A stretch of DNA of 64,000 nt from Mangifera indica (taxonomy: Eukaryota; Streptophyta; Magnoliopsida; Sapindales; Anacardiaceae). The stretch lies in assembly GCF_011075055.1 (NCBI RefSeq), contig NC_058151.1, forward strand, positions 14,017,800-14,081,799, in the 5' to 3' direction. This document shows, one piece after another, positions 24,006 through 35,352 of this stretch; position 1 is the stretch's first letter; every line of letters begins with the position of its first letter. The translations under genes and the position numbers were made by a program. Under the pieces are notes generated by a model, which was not told the origin of the DNA, did no database searches, and worked only from the letters and a program-made list of their open reading frames with translations.

Positions 24006-24772
24006 CCTGGTATTGTAGCACCATGGGTCTAGCCTATAGACCTTTCGGGTCAGACTATGAGTTTTAATATTAGGCTTATGAGTCGCCTAGCTTAACCCGA
24101 TACTGTTTACAAATTAAAAAAAAAAGGTAGAAATTTTTAAAAAAATTTTTCTATATAAATCAATCCATTTTTTTTTTATTTTCAATTTTATTTACAAATC
24201 TCTTAATCTCAATTCTTTCGTTATGTTTATAATCTCATTTTCTCTCATCAACTCTTTTTCGGAAACTATCTGAATTTGTAAATAATAATTATTTGTGTTT
24301 ATAATTTCATTTTCTTTTCAATTTTATCATTATAAAATATTACAAATAGATTTAATGTCAAATGAGTTTAGAAATTTAGATATTGAGGATGAATATATAA
24401 ATAATATGGTATATATATATTTTGTTTATGTTTGTAATTATTTAATATGTAAATTAATTAATTTATATTATATTATAAACTTATAATATTTTTGATTATG
24501 TAACTGTAATATTTCTCAGTCACAAATAAGAAATTATAAATAAAATATTTAGGATACTATCTTCACTTTTAATCATTGAAAATAATTTGTGTTTAAAAAT
24601 TTTAATTAAAATTAAAAAAGTTATTGACCGGCTCGACCCTATATATATAGGGTCGGGCCTTGAACCTTTAGAAATTTATAGGCCAATTTGATCCGAAGGT
24701 TTGTTATTGTATGGGCGAGGGCTCAGTCCAACCCATGAGTCCGACCGGCTTGCCCTATTGACGTGACGGCCC
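24006..24772. mobile_element. Candidate hAT-like MITE upstream of the RLCK gene
   Basis: GC-rich ends flank an AT-rich middle. The complement of the right end begins CAGGGCCGTCACGTC, a hAT-type terminus. The left end (CTGGTATTGTAGCACC) and its following GGGT.AGACT.TGAG block are weakly complementary to it. No target duplication identified. It sits about 0.9 kb upstream of the kinase start. Confidence 0.4.
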
Positions 24773-25709
24773 TGGTGTGACCTGTAAAACCCGCATGTCT
24801 GACATGATCCGGATTTTTTCTGGTGGTGCCCCACACCTGGCCTGACCCAATTGACAATTGCGTTCAGATCCTCTTCCGTTTGACCTGAAAAAGTTCGCTG
24901 ATTTTTTAGTATCGTCTTCCAACAAATAAAAGAACAATTGAATCTGGATAATGTTAAATGTAAAACAGAATAATAAATAAATAATTAAGTATATTACTAA
25001 AACTGGGCATATTAACGACAAAAACACAACCTTGATGTTGTAATGCAAACTCACAAATGGCCAACCAGAGAAGCGAGAATCATGCTTTCAGTGCCTGTTG
25101 TTCTTTGTTTTTACTGAACTCAACTCGCTCCTATTCACGCATGTAATGCACGTTTCTCTTTTTTGCTGATTCAGTTTTCTACTTCCCATATCTGGCCCTT
25201 TTTTTAAAATTTTTAATGCAATCTCGCGTGTACATTTTTTTGTAACTTTGCGCTGCGTTTGGGTTTGCTTTTGTGAATTTGTTTGCATGTGTGTCTGGAT
25301 TTGTTTGGTCAGCTCAAATATAACTGACAAATTTGTTTTGCATTTATAGTGTACTGTTCAGTTTCTGGGGCTTTGTGTTTTGGCACTGAGTTGTGTATTT
25401 CTTTCTGTGCCACCGCTTTGTTTAGTCTCATTGTTGGTTCTTTTGATTTGCATGTTGTTTTTCTGATCTGGGTTTGAGTTCTTTTTGTGTTCTTTGGTGT
25501 TTTGGTGTCTGGGTTTGTGGGTTTTTGATTGAAAAGGTTGGTTTTTGAAGTAAGCTGATTTTAGATATGGGGGGTTATTGATTGATTTATGCAATTTTGG
25601 TTTATTCATTCTGGGTGGGTTTTGATTTTCACTGTTATTTGGGGTTGATGTTTGTTGTAATGTGGTGCTTTTTTGTGGCGTGAATATTGAGTTTTAGGAT
25701 TTGGAGAAG
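24773..25709 (+). promoter_or_regulatory. Promoter and 5' leader region of the RLCK gene
   Basis: The proximal 400 bases are strikingly G/T-rich on the plus strand (TTTTGGTGT-type runs) and directly precede the start codon at 25710, consistent with a long 5' UTR. No individual motif is called. Confidence 0.4.
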
Positions 25710-28700
25710 ATGGGATTAGGTCCTGAAACTGTTAATGTGGGGAATTGGAGTGTTGGAAAATCAAAGAAAAAGAAGGAAGATAATGAGTCCGGTGAGACTG
25801 GTTCAGGGTGTTGGTTTAAGTTTAGGTTAATGGGAAGGTCCTTATCTTCCAGGTCCAAAAGGGATGGTTCCAGTAGTGGCACTAGCACTCCTTATGGTAT
25901 TATATAACCTCATTTTAGATATGTTTCATCATATATATGCTTAGTTGCATACTCCATTATCTTCTCATTGTTTTTAGACGCTGTTTGATTTTTTGCCTAT
26001 GTCACTTTTTATCACACTATTTATCTGTGTGGTGCACTGTGGTCTAAAATCATATAATTTATTTGATTGTATGCCCTGTTTGGTGCCATTAGGAACAGAA
26101 TCTTCAAATCATACAATTTATTTGATTCTGTGTTTTTGTTGAATTGGATTCTATGTTTTTCTTGTATTTGATTTTTTCCCCTGCATATTATTTGATGCAT
26201 ATTTGGCATAATGATCTCACTGTAGAATGTTAATGACTTCTTTTGTCGTATAGCATATTATGTTGAGATCAATTTCCATCCGTGTATGTTTAATTGATTT
26301 AATTTGATTGTGTGTTTTTGTTGGGTTGGATTCTGCGTTTTTATTGGATTTGGTTCATTTTCCCTCCATATTTTTGATTCACATTTGGCATAATGACCTC
26401 ACCATAGAATGTTAATGAATTCTTTTGTCGTATAGCATATTATGTCGTGATCAATTTCCATCTGTGTGCTTGGTGGATGGTAGTTCTATTAGTATTTAAT
26501 TGTCTTAGATTTGCTGAGACAATTGTTCATAATTATTGTTTTGTCGTTTCTCGTTGATTACTGAATCATAGGATGATGATTGTAAAGAAATTAAAAAATG
26601 TTGTCGCATTTGATAGTAATTTTCTTCACCTCTGTTTTGGTGGTTAAAGTAACGTTTGTCAGCCATTGGTTCTCTGAATGCATAAAATGTGCTTCAAAAC
26701 TGCTTGTTTGGATATATTGAAGAAAGTGATAGCTTTTTAGTTTGTTCCATGACAAGAAGGCATAACACATTTTTCATGCATGTTCAAAGAAAAATGTTTG
26801 TTGTAGTGTCCACAAGCATGAAAATATACTGACTTCAGGTGAGGAGTTCTCAAATGATATGTTTTTTAAAGTACATATTTAAAAGTGTTGCTGCCAAATT
26901 CGGAAATTAAACTTTGCAGGCTTTCAACTATTTCATATTTTTGTTCATATTTGTCTCCAACCAGAGCATTTAACAGCTGTGTTCTCTTTAATGTTTCCTT
27001 CAAACTTACAATCTTTTATATATGGTCTCCTAGGTGGTTTAACCTAATCTTCGACTTATATGGTCTCCATTTAAGTACAAAGTTAAAATCCATGTGTTGT
27101 CATTCATAATTTGCACATGTCTGGACTTGTATTTGTTGAAATGTATTGTATCTAAATCCTTTATCCACTGTATGGTTTAGTCATGCATAACTTAACTGAT
27201 TACTGTTCTTTCCATTTTTCTTTTGTGTCTGAATCAGCAGAAAGTAAATCAACAAATGATAACAGTCGGGACCAACCGGTTGTTCCAACAGCATCACCCT
27301 CGACTACAACTACAAGCAACACCTTAAGTCCAATATCATCAACTCCCAACAGACTCGAAGAATTTAAAATTTCTCCCCAGCTTCGGAAATTCTCCTATAA
27401 TGAGCTTAAGTCAGCAACCCGAAATTTTAGACGTGAGAATCTTCTTGGCGAGGGTGGGTTTGGCTGTGTATACAAAGGTTGGATCAATGTGGCTGGAACG
27501 TGTCCATTGAAACCTGGCATTGGCCTTCCTGTTGCTGTAAAGACCCTCAACTTGGAGGGACTTCAGGGTCATAAAGAATGGCTTGTATGAGATCCTTATC
27601 ATTTAATTATTGTCATATATGTATGTATGTCTGCGCATGTGTTTATACTTGTGTGTGCCCGTTTACATGTGTGTGAATATATATAAATAAATATAAATCT
27701 TTTTTGGGAGATTTCCATTTGATGGAAAAAAGAGTTTCTGATCCCTACCATATGGCAGGCTGAAGTTAATTTTCTTGGCGAGTTCTGCCATCCTAATCTG
27801 GTTAAGTTAATTGGTTGTTGCATTGAGGATGATCAGAGGCTACTTGTGTATGAGTTTATGCCCCGAGGAAGTTTGGAAAATCAACTGTTTAGAAGTATGT
27901 ACTGCAATTACTGTCTCCACAATTTTTACCCACATTTCTTCTATTGCATCACATAAATGTTTTCTCAGTCGTTTATGGAATGTACAGCCTGTAGCATCTT
28001 TTGCATACTCTCTTTATCATAAATATGCATATTTCTCAATTAAATTACAATAGAGGTGTGCACCCAACTAGCCCCTTATTTTTTTAGTAGCTGTATCCTT
28101 GTGGCCAACTGATGATCTACTAGCACAACCGTTTTACATTTCTTTTGGAACTGACCTTAGTTTATGCGACAGGGTCTGTGCCTCTTCCTTGGCCTATCAG
28201 AATGAAAATTGCACTTGATGCTGCAAAGGGCCTCGCCTTTCTTCATGAAGAAGCTGAAAAGCCAGTGATATATCGAGATTTTAAAACCTCCAATGTACTA
28301 TTAGATGGGGTGCGTAAACCAACATAATCTATCTTTTTCTTATTTAAGTCACTTCTAATTATTCGCTAAATCACTCGTCCAGGACTACAATGCCAAGCTT
28401 TCTGATTTTGGACTTGCTAAAGATGGTCCAGAGGGAGATAAGACTCATGTATCTACCCGAGTAATGGGAACTTATGGTTATGCGGCCCCTGAGTATGTGA
28501 TGACAGGTCAGAATGACTAAACAACATGTCTTTCTTTGTATTTATGGTTATCCTTATTGTGGATTAAAACAATGCCCAGCTGGTTTAACTTCTTGTACAT
28601 AGAACAGCATTCTTTTGCCCTTTTCCACACCTGTTAGTTTCAGGTTGTTCACTTGCATGTTTTTGCTCGCCTTTCTTTGTAGTGTACCTAGTTGCCCTAT

Positions 28701-29810
28701 TAATTGTGTTAGGTTGTTCACTTGTATATTAGTGGCTAGAACCACTATTAGTACCATACGCAACTCACCTTTACTTCTCACTGCTGGTCCGCTGCTACAT
28801 GCATTAAAAGAAAACAGTATTAGTGCTGAAGGTATTTTGATACGAAAATTTATAATTACAATGGTTTATAGATTTCCATGTGTAGACCATGTATATTCAG
28901 TTTCTTTATTTTGTATTTTATGCCAGAACAAATTACTGGATAAATACATGTTTAATAGCAGAATAAGTCAAATGACTTGAGTTCTAGTGCATAAGGCTTC
29001 TTGTTATTAAATTTAGGTTGGCATTGTTTGATTTCATTTGTCAAATGAATTGTTCTCCAGTTTCAGGGTTTATCCACCAAATATTCTGAGAAAAACTAGT
29101 TAAAATTCTCTCTTCCGAGAGGATTAATCCTCTTGGTGGATACTGGATGCATTTAGACGGGAATTAAATATTGTTAAGTTATCTGAATCATAATGAACAA
29201 AGTTTGTGCTAACAGAATTCAATTTGTGCCAGGGCATCTTACAGCGAAGAGTGATGTCTATAGCTTCGGGGTGGTTTTGCTTGAAATGTTGACTGGCCGA
29301 AGATCAGTGGACAGAAACCGACCCAATGGAGAGCAAAGCCTGGTTGAATGGGCTAGACCATATCTTGTAGAGAGGAGAAGGTTCTATCGGATAATGGATC
29401 CTCGCCTTGAGGGATGCTTCTCGATCAAAGGTGCTCATATAGCAATTCAGTTGGCTGGCCACTGCGTCAGCCGCGACCCCAAAACCAGACCTCTTATGAG
29501 TGAAGTGGTTGAAGCCCTTAAGCCACTGCCCTCCCTGACAGACATGGCCTCTTCTTCTCCATACTTTCAAGCAATGCAAGCAGAGCACTCGAATTCTAAC
29601 CGTGGCACTAGAGTGCAGGCTGGGAACACATCAAGGAATGGACAACCAATGCGAAGTGGCTCTGTACCAAATGGTCCACATGGCTCACCATATCATCGTA
29701 ACAATCCTAACCGATCACCCAAGCCTAGTCCTGAATGGTCAACTGAGCCTAATGTCAATCCTGGTAACAATCCTAACCAGTCACCTAATCCTAATGGCCA
29801 TCAACCATAG
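25710..29810 (+). CDS. Receptor-like cytoplasmic kinase, RLCK-VII, PBL34/35/36-like
   Basis: Six exons: 25710-25896, 27241-27584, 27759-27894, 28173-28309, 28383-28506 and 29233-29810, giving 501 aa. The N-terminus MGLGPE offers Gly2 for myristoylation and Cys34 follows, fitting plasma-membrane attachment. The kinase domain runs from about 113 to 400: Gly loop GEGGFGCV (132-139), Lys163, catalytic YRD with Asp258, DFG at 276-278, activation loop with [13 protein letters not shown], and APE. All catalytic residues are present. The C-tail is rich in Ser, Asn and Pro. Sequence blocks such as [12 protein letters not shown] and [12 protein letters not shown] match Arabidopsis PBL34-36, which act downstream of surface immune receptors including the lipid sensor LORE. 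That role is carried over by family. The second exon has a tandem acceptor. Confidence 0.94.
26118..26467. repeat. Two-copy tandem repeat in RLCK intron 1, 182-bp period
   Basis: 26121-26285 and 26303-26467 are near-identical in order (GTGTTTTTGTTG..TTGGATTCT, then ATTTGGCATAATGA, then TTTTGTCGTATAGCATATTA, then GATCAATTTCCATC). It is an intronic duplication without coding content. Confidence 0.8.
27235..27240 (+). promoter_or_regulatory. NAGNAG tandem splice acceptor of RLCK exon 2
   Basis: The intron ends in CAGCAG. Use of the distal AG gives Tyr-Glu-Ser-Lys; use of the proximal one adds a single Ala in frame. Both keep the reading frame, so one-residue isoforms are possible. Confidence 0.55.
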
Positions 29811-29837
29811 CTCTTAGTTTAGATCATACTTAAAGAA

Positions 29838-30010
29838 CAATGTTATGTATACACACTTTTGAGTACACAAATGGGTATATACATGATGTATTATTATGTG
29901 ATTGAGTGTTATTTTTTTATTAATTCAAAATCTCTTAATCACGTAATGATACATAATTTGTATATCTTTTTTTGTAGTAAAAGTGTGTACGAATAGTTTT
30001 ATTAATACCT
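29838..30010. mobile_element. Palindromic MITE in the presumed 3' UTR of the RLCK gene
   Basis: Imperfect terminal inverted repeats: left ATGTATACACACTTTTGAG, and the complement of the right end reads ATTCGTACACACTTTTAC. Inner arms contain GTGATTGAG and, inverted, CTTAATCACGTAATGATAC. It begins about 28 bp after the kinase stop codon. Related copies are at 1085-1205 and 63680-63840. Confidence 0.65.
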
Positions 30011-30495
30011 AAAAGTTAAGTAACAGGAACTAACAGGTATATTATCTAATGTTTACCTATTTTGTTACTGAAAAAGTAACTGGTGAGTTAGTTTTGAACA
30101 TGACAAAAATAATTTATACAGCTTATGCCTTTTGAACATCTGTGACATCTTTGTTCTGTTGAGACAGGCATATGGATTGTTGTTGGATATTCTTGCTCAA
30201 CTTTCTTCTTTTTCTTTTCATGTTTGCATTCTTGAGTTTCTTTCATTAATTTTCGCGGAAGAAATTCAAGGTGACAAGTCTTTGTACAGTTCATCTTTTC
30301 AAGTAATTTTTTAATCAGCTGAACTCATAGAAAACCTTTTGGTTTCTAGTTTAACATTCAAAAACGGTAAAGCTAAATTCATGATCTTTCTAAATGCAAA
30401 TATTAGAGCATATCCTGAAAAGTTGCTTTACGATATAAAAGATACATAGTGCATTAAGAGAAACAACCTTAAAAAAGAGGCCAAATTACAATTTA
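30011..30495. other. Intergenic between the RLCK and LRR-RLK genes
   Basis: No gene. From about 30293 onward the sequence is shared with 40330 onward and marks the left edge of the tandem duplication. Confidence 0.5.
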
Positions 30496-33485
30496 TTACG
30501 GTGAAACACAATTATCAACTGCCTCCATTTTTTGGTATCTTATCTCTGAGATTGAAATCTCATGAAATGGTTTTTCCAGTGGTGTCTTCTTGCTGCTAAT
30601 AAATTCATGAGACACTTCGTACATTGTAGGTCTAGACTTTGGTTTAGAACACAAGCAAGCAAATGCTATTCTTGCAATATGAGCAATATCTCGGAGAACC
30701 ATTTTGTCCAAAGGAGGTCGAAGGCGTGGGTCTAATACATCAATAAGCATCATATTTTGTTTAGAAGAAGATGATGATGACGAAAGTAGTTCCTCGGGAT
30801 GATGACCCATCAATGTTTCTAATGCCACAACTCCAAAACTATAAACATCACATTTCTCAGTCACAACCATGGTGTAGGCAAGTTCTACACAAAAAATTAA
30901 AAAGCATTTAGAAGGTTAAATAAAAATATGTTTATCTAGTTTACTTTCAAGCAATTAATGACATAAAAATATATCAGGTGTATATAGATTTTAATTTTCT
31001 AATTTGCATCCACTATAAATTTATAACAGTAACACATAATTATGAGGAGAGTAGTTGAGTACTTCACCTGGAGCTATATATCCATATGTTCCTGCTAAGA
31101 TGGTTCTATTAGAAGAGTCAGGATTTAAAAGTCTAGCCAACCCAAAGTCAGCAACAGATGCTTCCAATTCTGAGTTTAATAGAATGTTGTTGCTTGATAT
31201 GTCACGGTGAACAATTGATGGTACACAATCATGATGTAAGTATGATAAAGCATGTGCAATATTCCTCACAATGTTCACTCTCTTACCCCAATCTAACTCA
31301 ATAGCTTCATCATCTGTACGTAGAATGCAAAACAAGCTTCCTCTCTCCATGTACTCATAAATCAAAAACATGCATCTTTTGTGTAAACAAAATCCATAAA
31401 GCTTCACAATATTTCGATGTCGTATTTCAGACAATATATGAGCTTCATTTTGAAAACTATCAAGGAAAGTCAACTCCTCTGATTCCGAATTGTGAAGCTT
31501 CTTCAAAGCAACTACTCTGTCATTTGGTAATTGTGCCTTGTAGACACTACCATAAGCTCCAGTTCCAATGCAATATTTGATGTCAAAATCCTCTGTAGCT
31601 TCAATCATGTCTTCAAATGCTATTCTACCGTCATAATTCCAAATTGAAAACACATCTCCATTCTTTGGTTCTCCTGTTTTGAGTATAGCAATTTTGTTCT
31701 TGCGTTTAATGAGAAACAGGAATCCAATGATTGACATGATGAGAAATGCGGTGATGGGAAGAAAAATTGTAACTTGATGAAAGATAGTATTTTTGGGTTT
31801 AGAAGGCGTGGGACAGGAAGGAAAACCATAAAGAACATTCCCACAGAGACCTTTGTTACCAAAAAATTGCTCTTCTGTAGAGCAGTATTGCAATTGAGTT
31901 GGAATTTCGCCCTCCAAATTATTGAATGACAAGTCCAAGCCTTCGCATGACTCAGTAGGAAATTTTTTGGGGATGGTTCCAGAAAGTTCATTGTGCGAAA
32001 GATCCAAAAGAAACATGATTGGAATTTCTCCAAGTTGAGAAGGTATTCTTCCATCTAGTTTGTTTGAGGAAAGGTTGAGGTAAAATAGTTGCTTTAGATT
32101 CCCAAGCTCTTGAGGTAACAAACCTTCAAGTTTGTTAGAAGAAAGATATAGGTATTCCAACCTTGTTGAATTACATAGACTAGAAGGAATTGGTCCAGTG
32201 AGATTGTTATATGACAGATCAAATTCCACAAGATTGCTTAGCCTTCCAATTTGTGATGGAATTCTTCCAGAGAGCTGGTTTAATGACATATTCAGCTCAA
32301 ATAGGTTGGTTAAAAGACCCAGAGTTGGAGGAATAGGTCCAGTCAGGTCATTACCACTCACTTTTAACATAATGAGATTTTTTAGATTCCCAAGCTCTTG
32401 AGGTAACAAACCTTCAAGTTTGTTAGAAGAAAGATGTAGGTATTCCAAGTGTGTTGAATTACATAGACTAGAAGGGATCGGTCCAATGAGACTGTTAAAA
32501 GACAGATCTAATTCCACAAGATTGCTCAGTCTTCCAATATCTGGAGGGATAACACCTTTTATTTCGTTCAACAACAAGATAAAAGTCAATGTAATTCAAT
32601 CCCTATCTTAAATTAAAGGATATTTAACAAGAAAAATCAATCAATAACTTACTTGTAAAATTATTGTGCTGCAGAGAAAGACGTTTGAGCTTTGGAAATG
32701 CACCAATTTGTGCTGGAATGCTTCCAGAGAGTTGGTTTGACGACATATTCAGCTCAATTAGGTTGGTTAAAGGACCCTGAATTGAAGGAATAGCTCCAAT
32801 TGGGTTATTATCTCTGATTCTTAATTGAGTGAGATTGTTTAGATTCCCCAACTCTTGAGGTAAGAGACCTTCAAGTTTGTTAGAAGAAAGATCTAGGTAT
32901 TTCAATTGTGTTAAATTTCTTAAACTTGAAGGGATTGGTCCAGTGAGATTGTTAAAGGACAGATCTAATGCCACAAGATTGCTCAATCTGCCAATATCTG
33001 GAGGGATAACACCTTTCATTTCATTTAACCCAAAAAAAAAAGAGTCAATATACTTCATTCTTGATCTTAAAGAATAATTAAAAAAAATTAATCAGTAGCT
33101 TACCAGTAAAATGATTGTACTGCAAAGAGAGACGTTTGAGTTTTAAAAGTGCACCAATTTGTGAAGGAATGCTTCCAGAGAAGTCGTTGTTTGCAAGATT
33201 GAGACTTTCAAGGTTTGGAAAGCAAGAGAAGTTAAAACTGTCAAGCTCTTTTCCTAAGTCAGAATTGTAGAGAAGCCGCATGTCAGTAACGCTTCCGGCT
33301 GAATTGCAAATGAAACCGTACCACTTGCAATGATCTGTGAAATTGCTTTTGAAACTCCACCAACCACTGTTAAGCAGAGCTTGTTTTTCTAATTGTATTG
33401 ATGATAATTCAGATGCTGCAACATAACATGTCAAAAGGGTAGCCCATATGGACATCACTCTACATGTGAAGGATGTGAACACCAT
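30496..33485 (-). CDS. LRR receptor-like kinase, MIK2-like (copy A, intact)
   Basis: Four exons on the minus strand: 33104-33485, 32653-33012, 31068-32555 and 30496-30884, giving 872 aa. A signal peptide covers about 1-24. The LRR N-cap has CKWYGFIC. Next come plant-type 24-residue LRRs (LxxLxLSxNxLxGxIP), a membrane segment at about 508-531, and a Ser/Thr kinase: GTGAYGSV at 578-585, Lys599, HRD at 697-699, DFG at 717-719, APE at about 743. All kinase motifs are present and it is an RD kinase. LRR exons begin in the same phase (phase 1) with a GVIPPDIG repeat. It resembles MDIS1-interacting receptor-like kinase 2 (MIK2), the receptor for SCOOP peptides in Arabidopsis, but has fewer LRRs, so the ligand cannot be inferred. 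It is the only intact receptor of three related loci here. Confidence 0.88.
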
Positions 33486-35352
33486 GATTAAAATTTGTTG
33501 CTTGATACTCTATACCTGTCCTAAAGCAAGTTTATATATAGTAAGTTTGAAGCTAACCAGATCTCCATTTAAGTTGTCATTAGCTCTCCTTGGCTTGAGA
33601 AGACGTGGACCTTTATAACTTGTCAACATCTTATGGCTCAAGAGAATTTTGGGCCTTAGAAAATTATGAACAATTTCCAGTCAAGTGGTCGCATCTTCAC
33701 AGGTTTATAGAAAATTTTGGTTACGATGGAAGGCATTTCCACACAAACTTTGACCAGCTAAAACATTCTTCCAGGGCAAGCTTCAAAGTGCCGTAACCTT
33801 TGCCATTAGAATTATGGTGTTGACACAAGCACAAAGTGAGCCAAGCTCTTCTGGGCTCGCTCTATATGTAATTCTAGACCAATATGTCCAAGATTATATT
33901 GAAAATTATGCAATAATGTTTTGAGAAGAAACAACAAAAACACAATGATTTTCTGTAAACACAATGGAAAACAAGGGGGACAGAAATCCGAAATATTTAG
34001 TTTTTCTAAAGACTAAATTTAGGATACATCATAAGTAAGTCAGTTCTTTTGGAATACGTCTCCACAAGATGACAACAAAACTACTTCGACCAACTGAAGC
34101 TTCACGGCATAGCAACCTTTAATTTGTCATTAGAACTAACGTGTTGACTAAACCCGGAAAATTGTTAAGCTGTGTGTTCTGTTTATATGAGGAACAGGAT
34201 GTAAAAGACACAGAAGAGAATCAACACGACAATAAAGATGTAGAAGAGACTTTGATTTTATTGATTTTCCGTAATGACATAAAAAAGATGTATAAGCAGG
34301 GCAATAGCAATCTTCCACAAGCACAACGAATTTTACCAGATAAAATATTTTTCCAAACAATGGAATCCAATAATCAGAAATGAGCAAAGGACTAGAAGAT
34401 AGTATGAATCCTCCAGGGAAAATCTCAAGTTTCAGACTTTACCATGCTAAAATCCTTGTTCACAGGATTTTTTGAAGAGTTTATAAACCAAACAATCCAG
34501 ATGAAGTTGGAGAAAGATCACCACTCTTATCATCGATAAATCAGCAGATACAGAAATGAAAGAATCAAAGATTTTTAATTGTGCATCAAACCAAATAAGC
34601 TGCAAGTACTAAATTAATTCAATTATGAATCTTCGAAGATCAAATTGAATCATACAATTTTTATTTGTTGGAGTTATTGAAAGACCTCTTCAAACTGGAG
34701 ATGATGTCTGCCATGATGCTCATAAATTCATCCCTCAAACTGCCTTGATGATGTCTGCAAAGTGTACCGGAGCCAATTGCAGCTCAGCTCATGTTGAGCC
34801 AGGCTTGGCTTGATCATTGTCAAGCCACATTTGAACTCAAGCAGCCTGAATATAATCCTCAAGCTCGCTGTTTCTTAACTCGGTTTACTTACGACTCAGC
34901 TCAAGTATAATATCATTAACCTCTAGCACTCACACAACTAAAGAGATGACTGATAAATATATAAATTATTCTGGTCAAGATTTTTTGTCTTGAGCTCGAG
35001 CTTTGCCTAAATCCAATCAAGCCAAGCTCAAACCCGACATTACTCAATTCAACTCTACTTGATTGTAGCCTTAACCTTAACTACAAAAAGAACTAATTCT
35101 TGCTCATGCCTTTTTGCTACAGGTATTTCCACTTGATTTGGATAGAGATACTTTTGTGATTGGAAAAAAAAATGGTAATTGAAGTAGGCTCACTAAATAT
35201 GGAGAAATAACGTTTAGCACTGCATGATAAATTTAATATCTGTTTGTCATTAGATGCAGATGCAAGACTTTCAGCAGGACAGATATTACTTATTGACATT
35301 ATAACAGCTACAGTCATGAACAAATTCAGCAGGAATATGTCATCATGCTTCT
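33486..35352. other. Spacer of duplication unit 1
   Basis: No gene supported. 33590-34690 is a close paralogue of 44890-45985, and fragments of it recur at 38460-38930, 39050-39330 and 43500-44080. About 34780-35065 carries GAGCTCAAG-rich repeat DNA missing from the paralogous position. The proximal part is the promoter of the receptor kinase ending at 33485. Confidence 0.6.
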
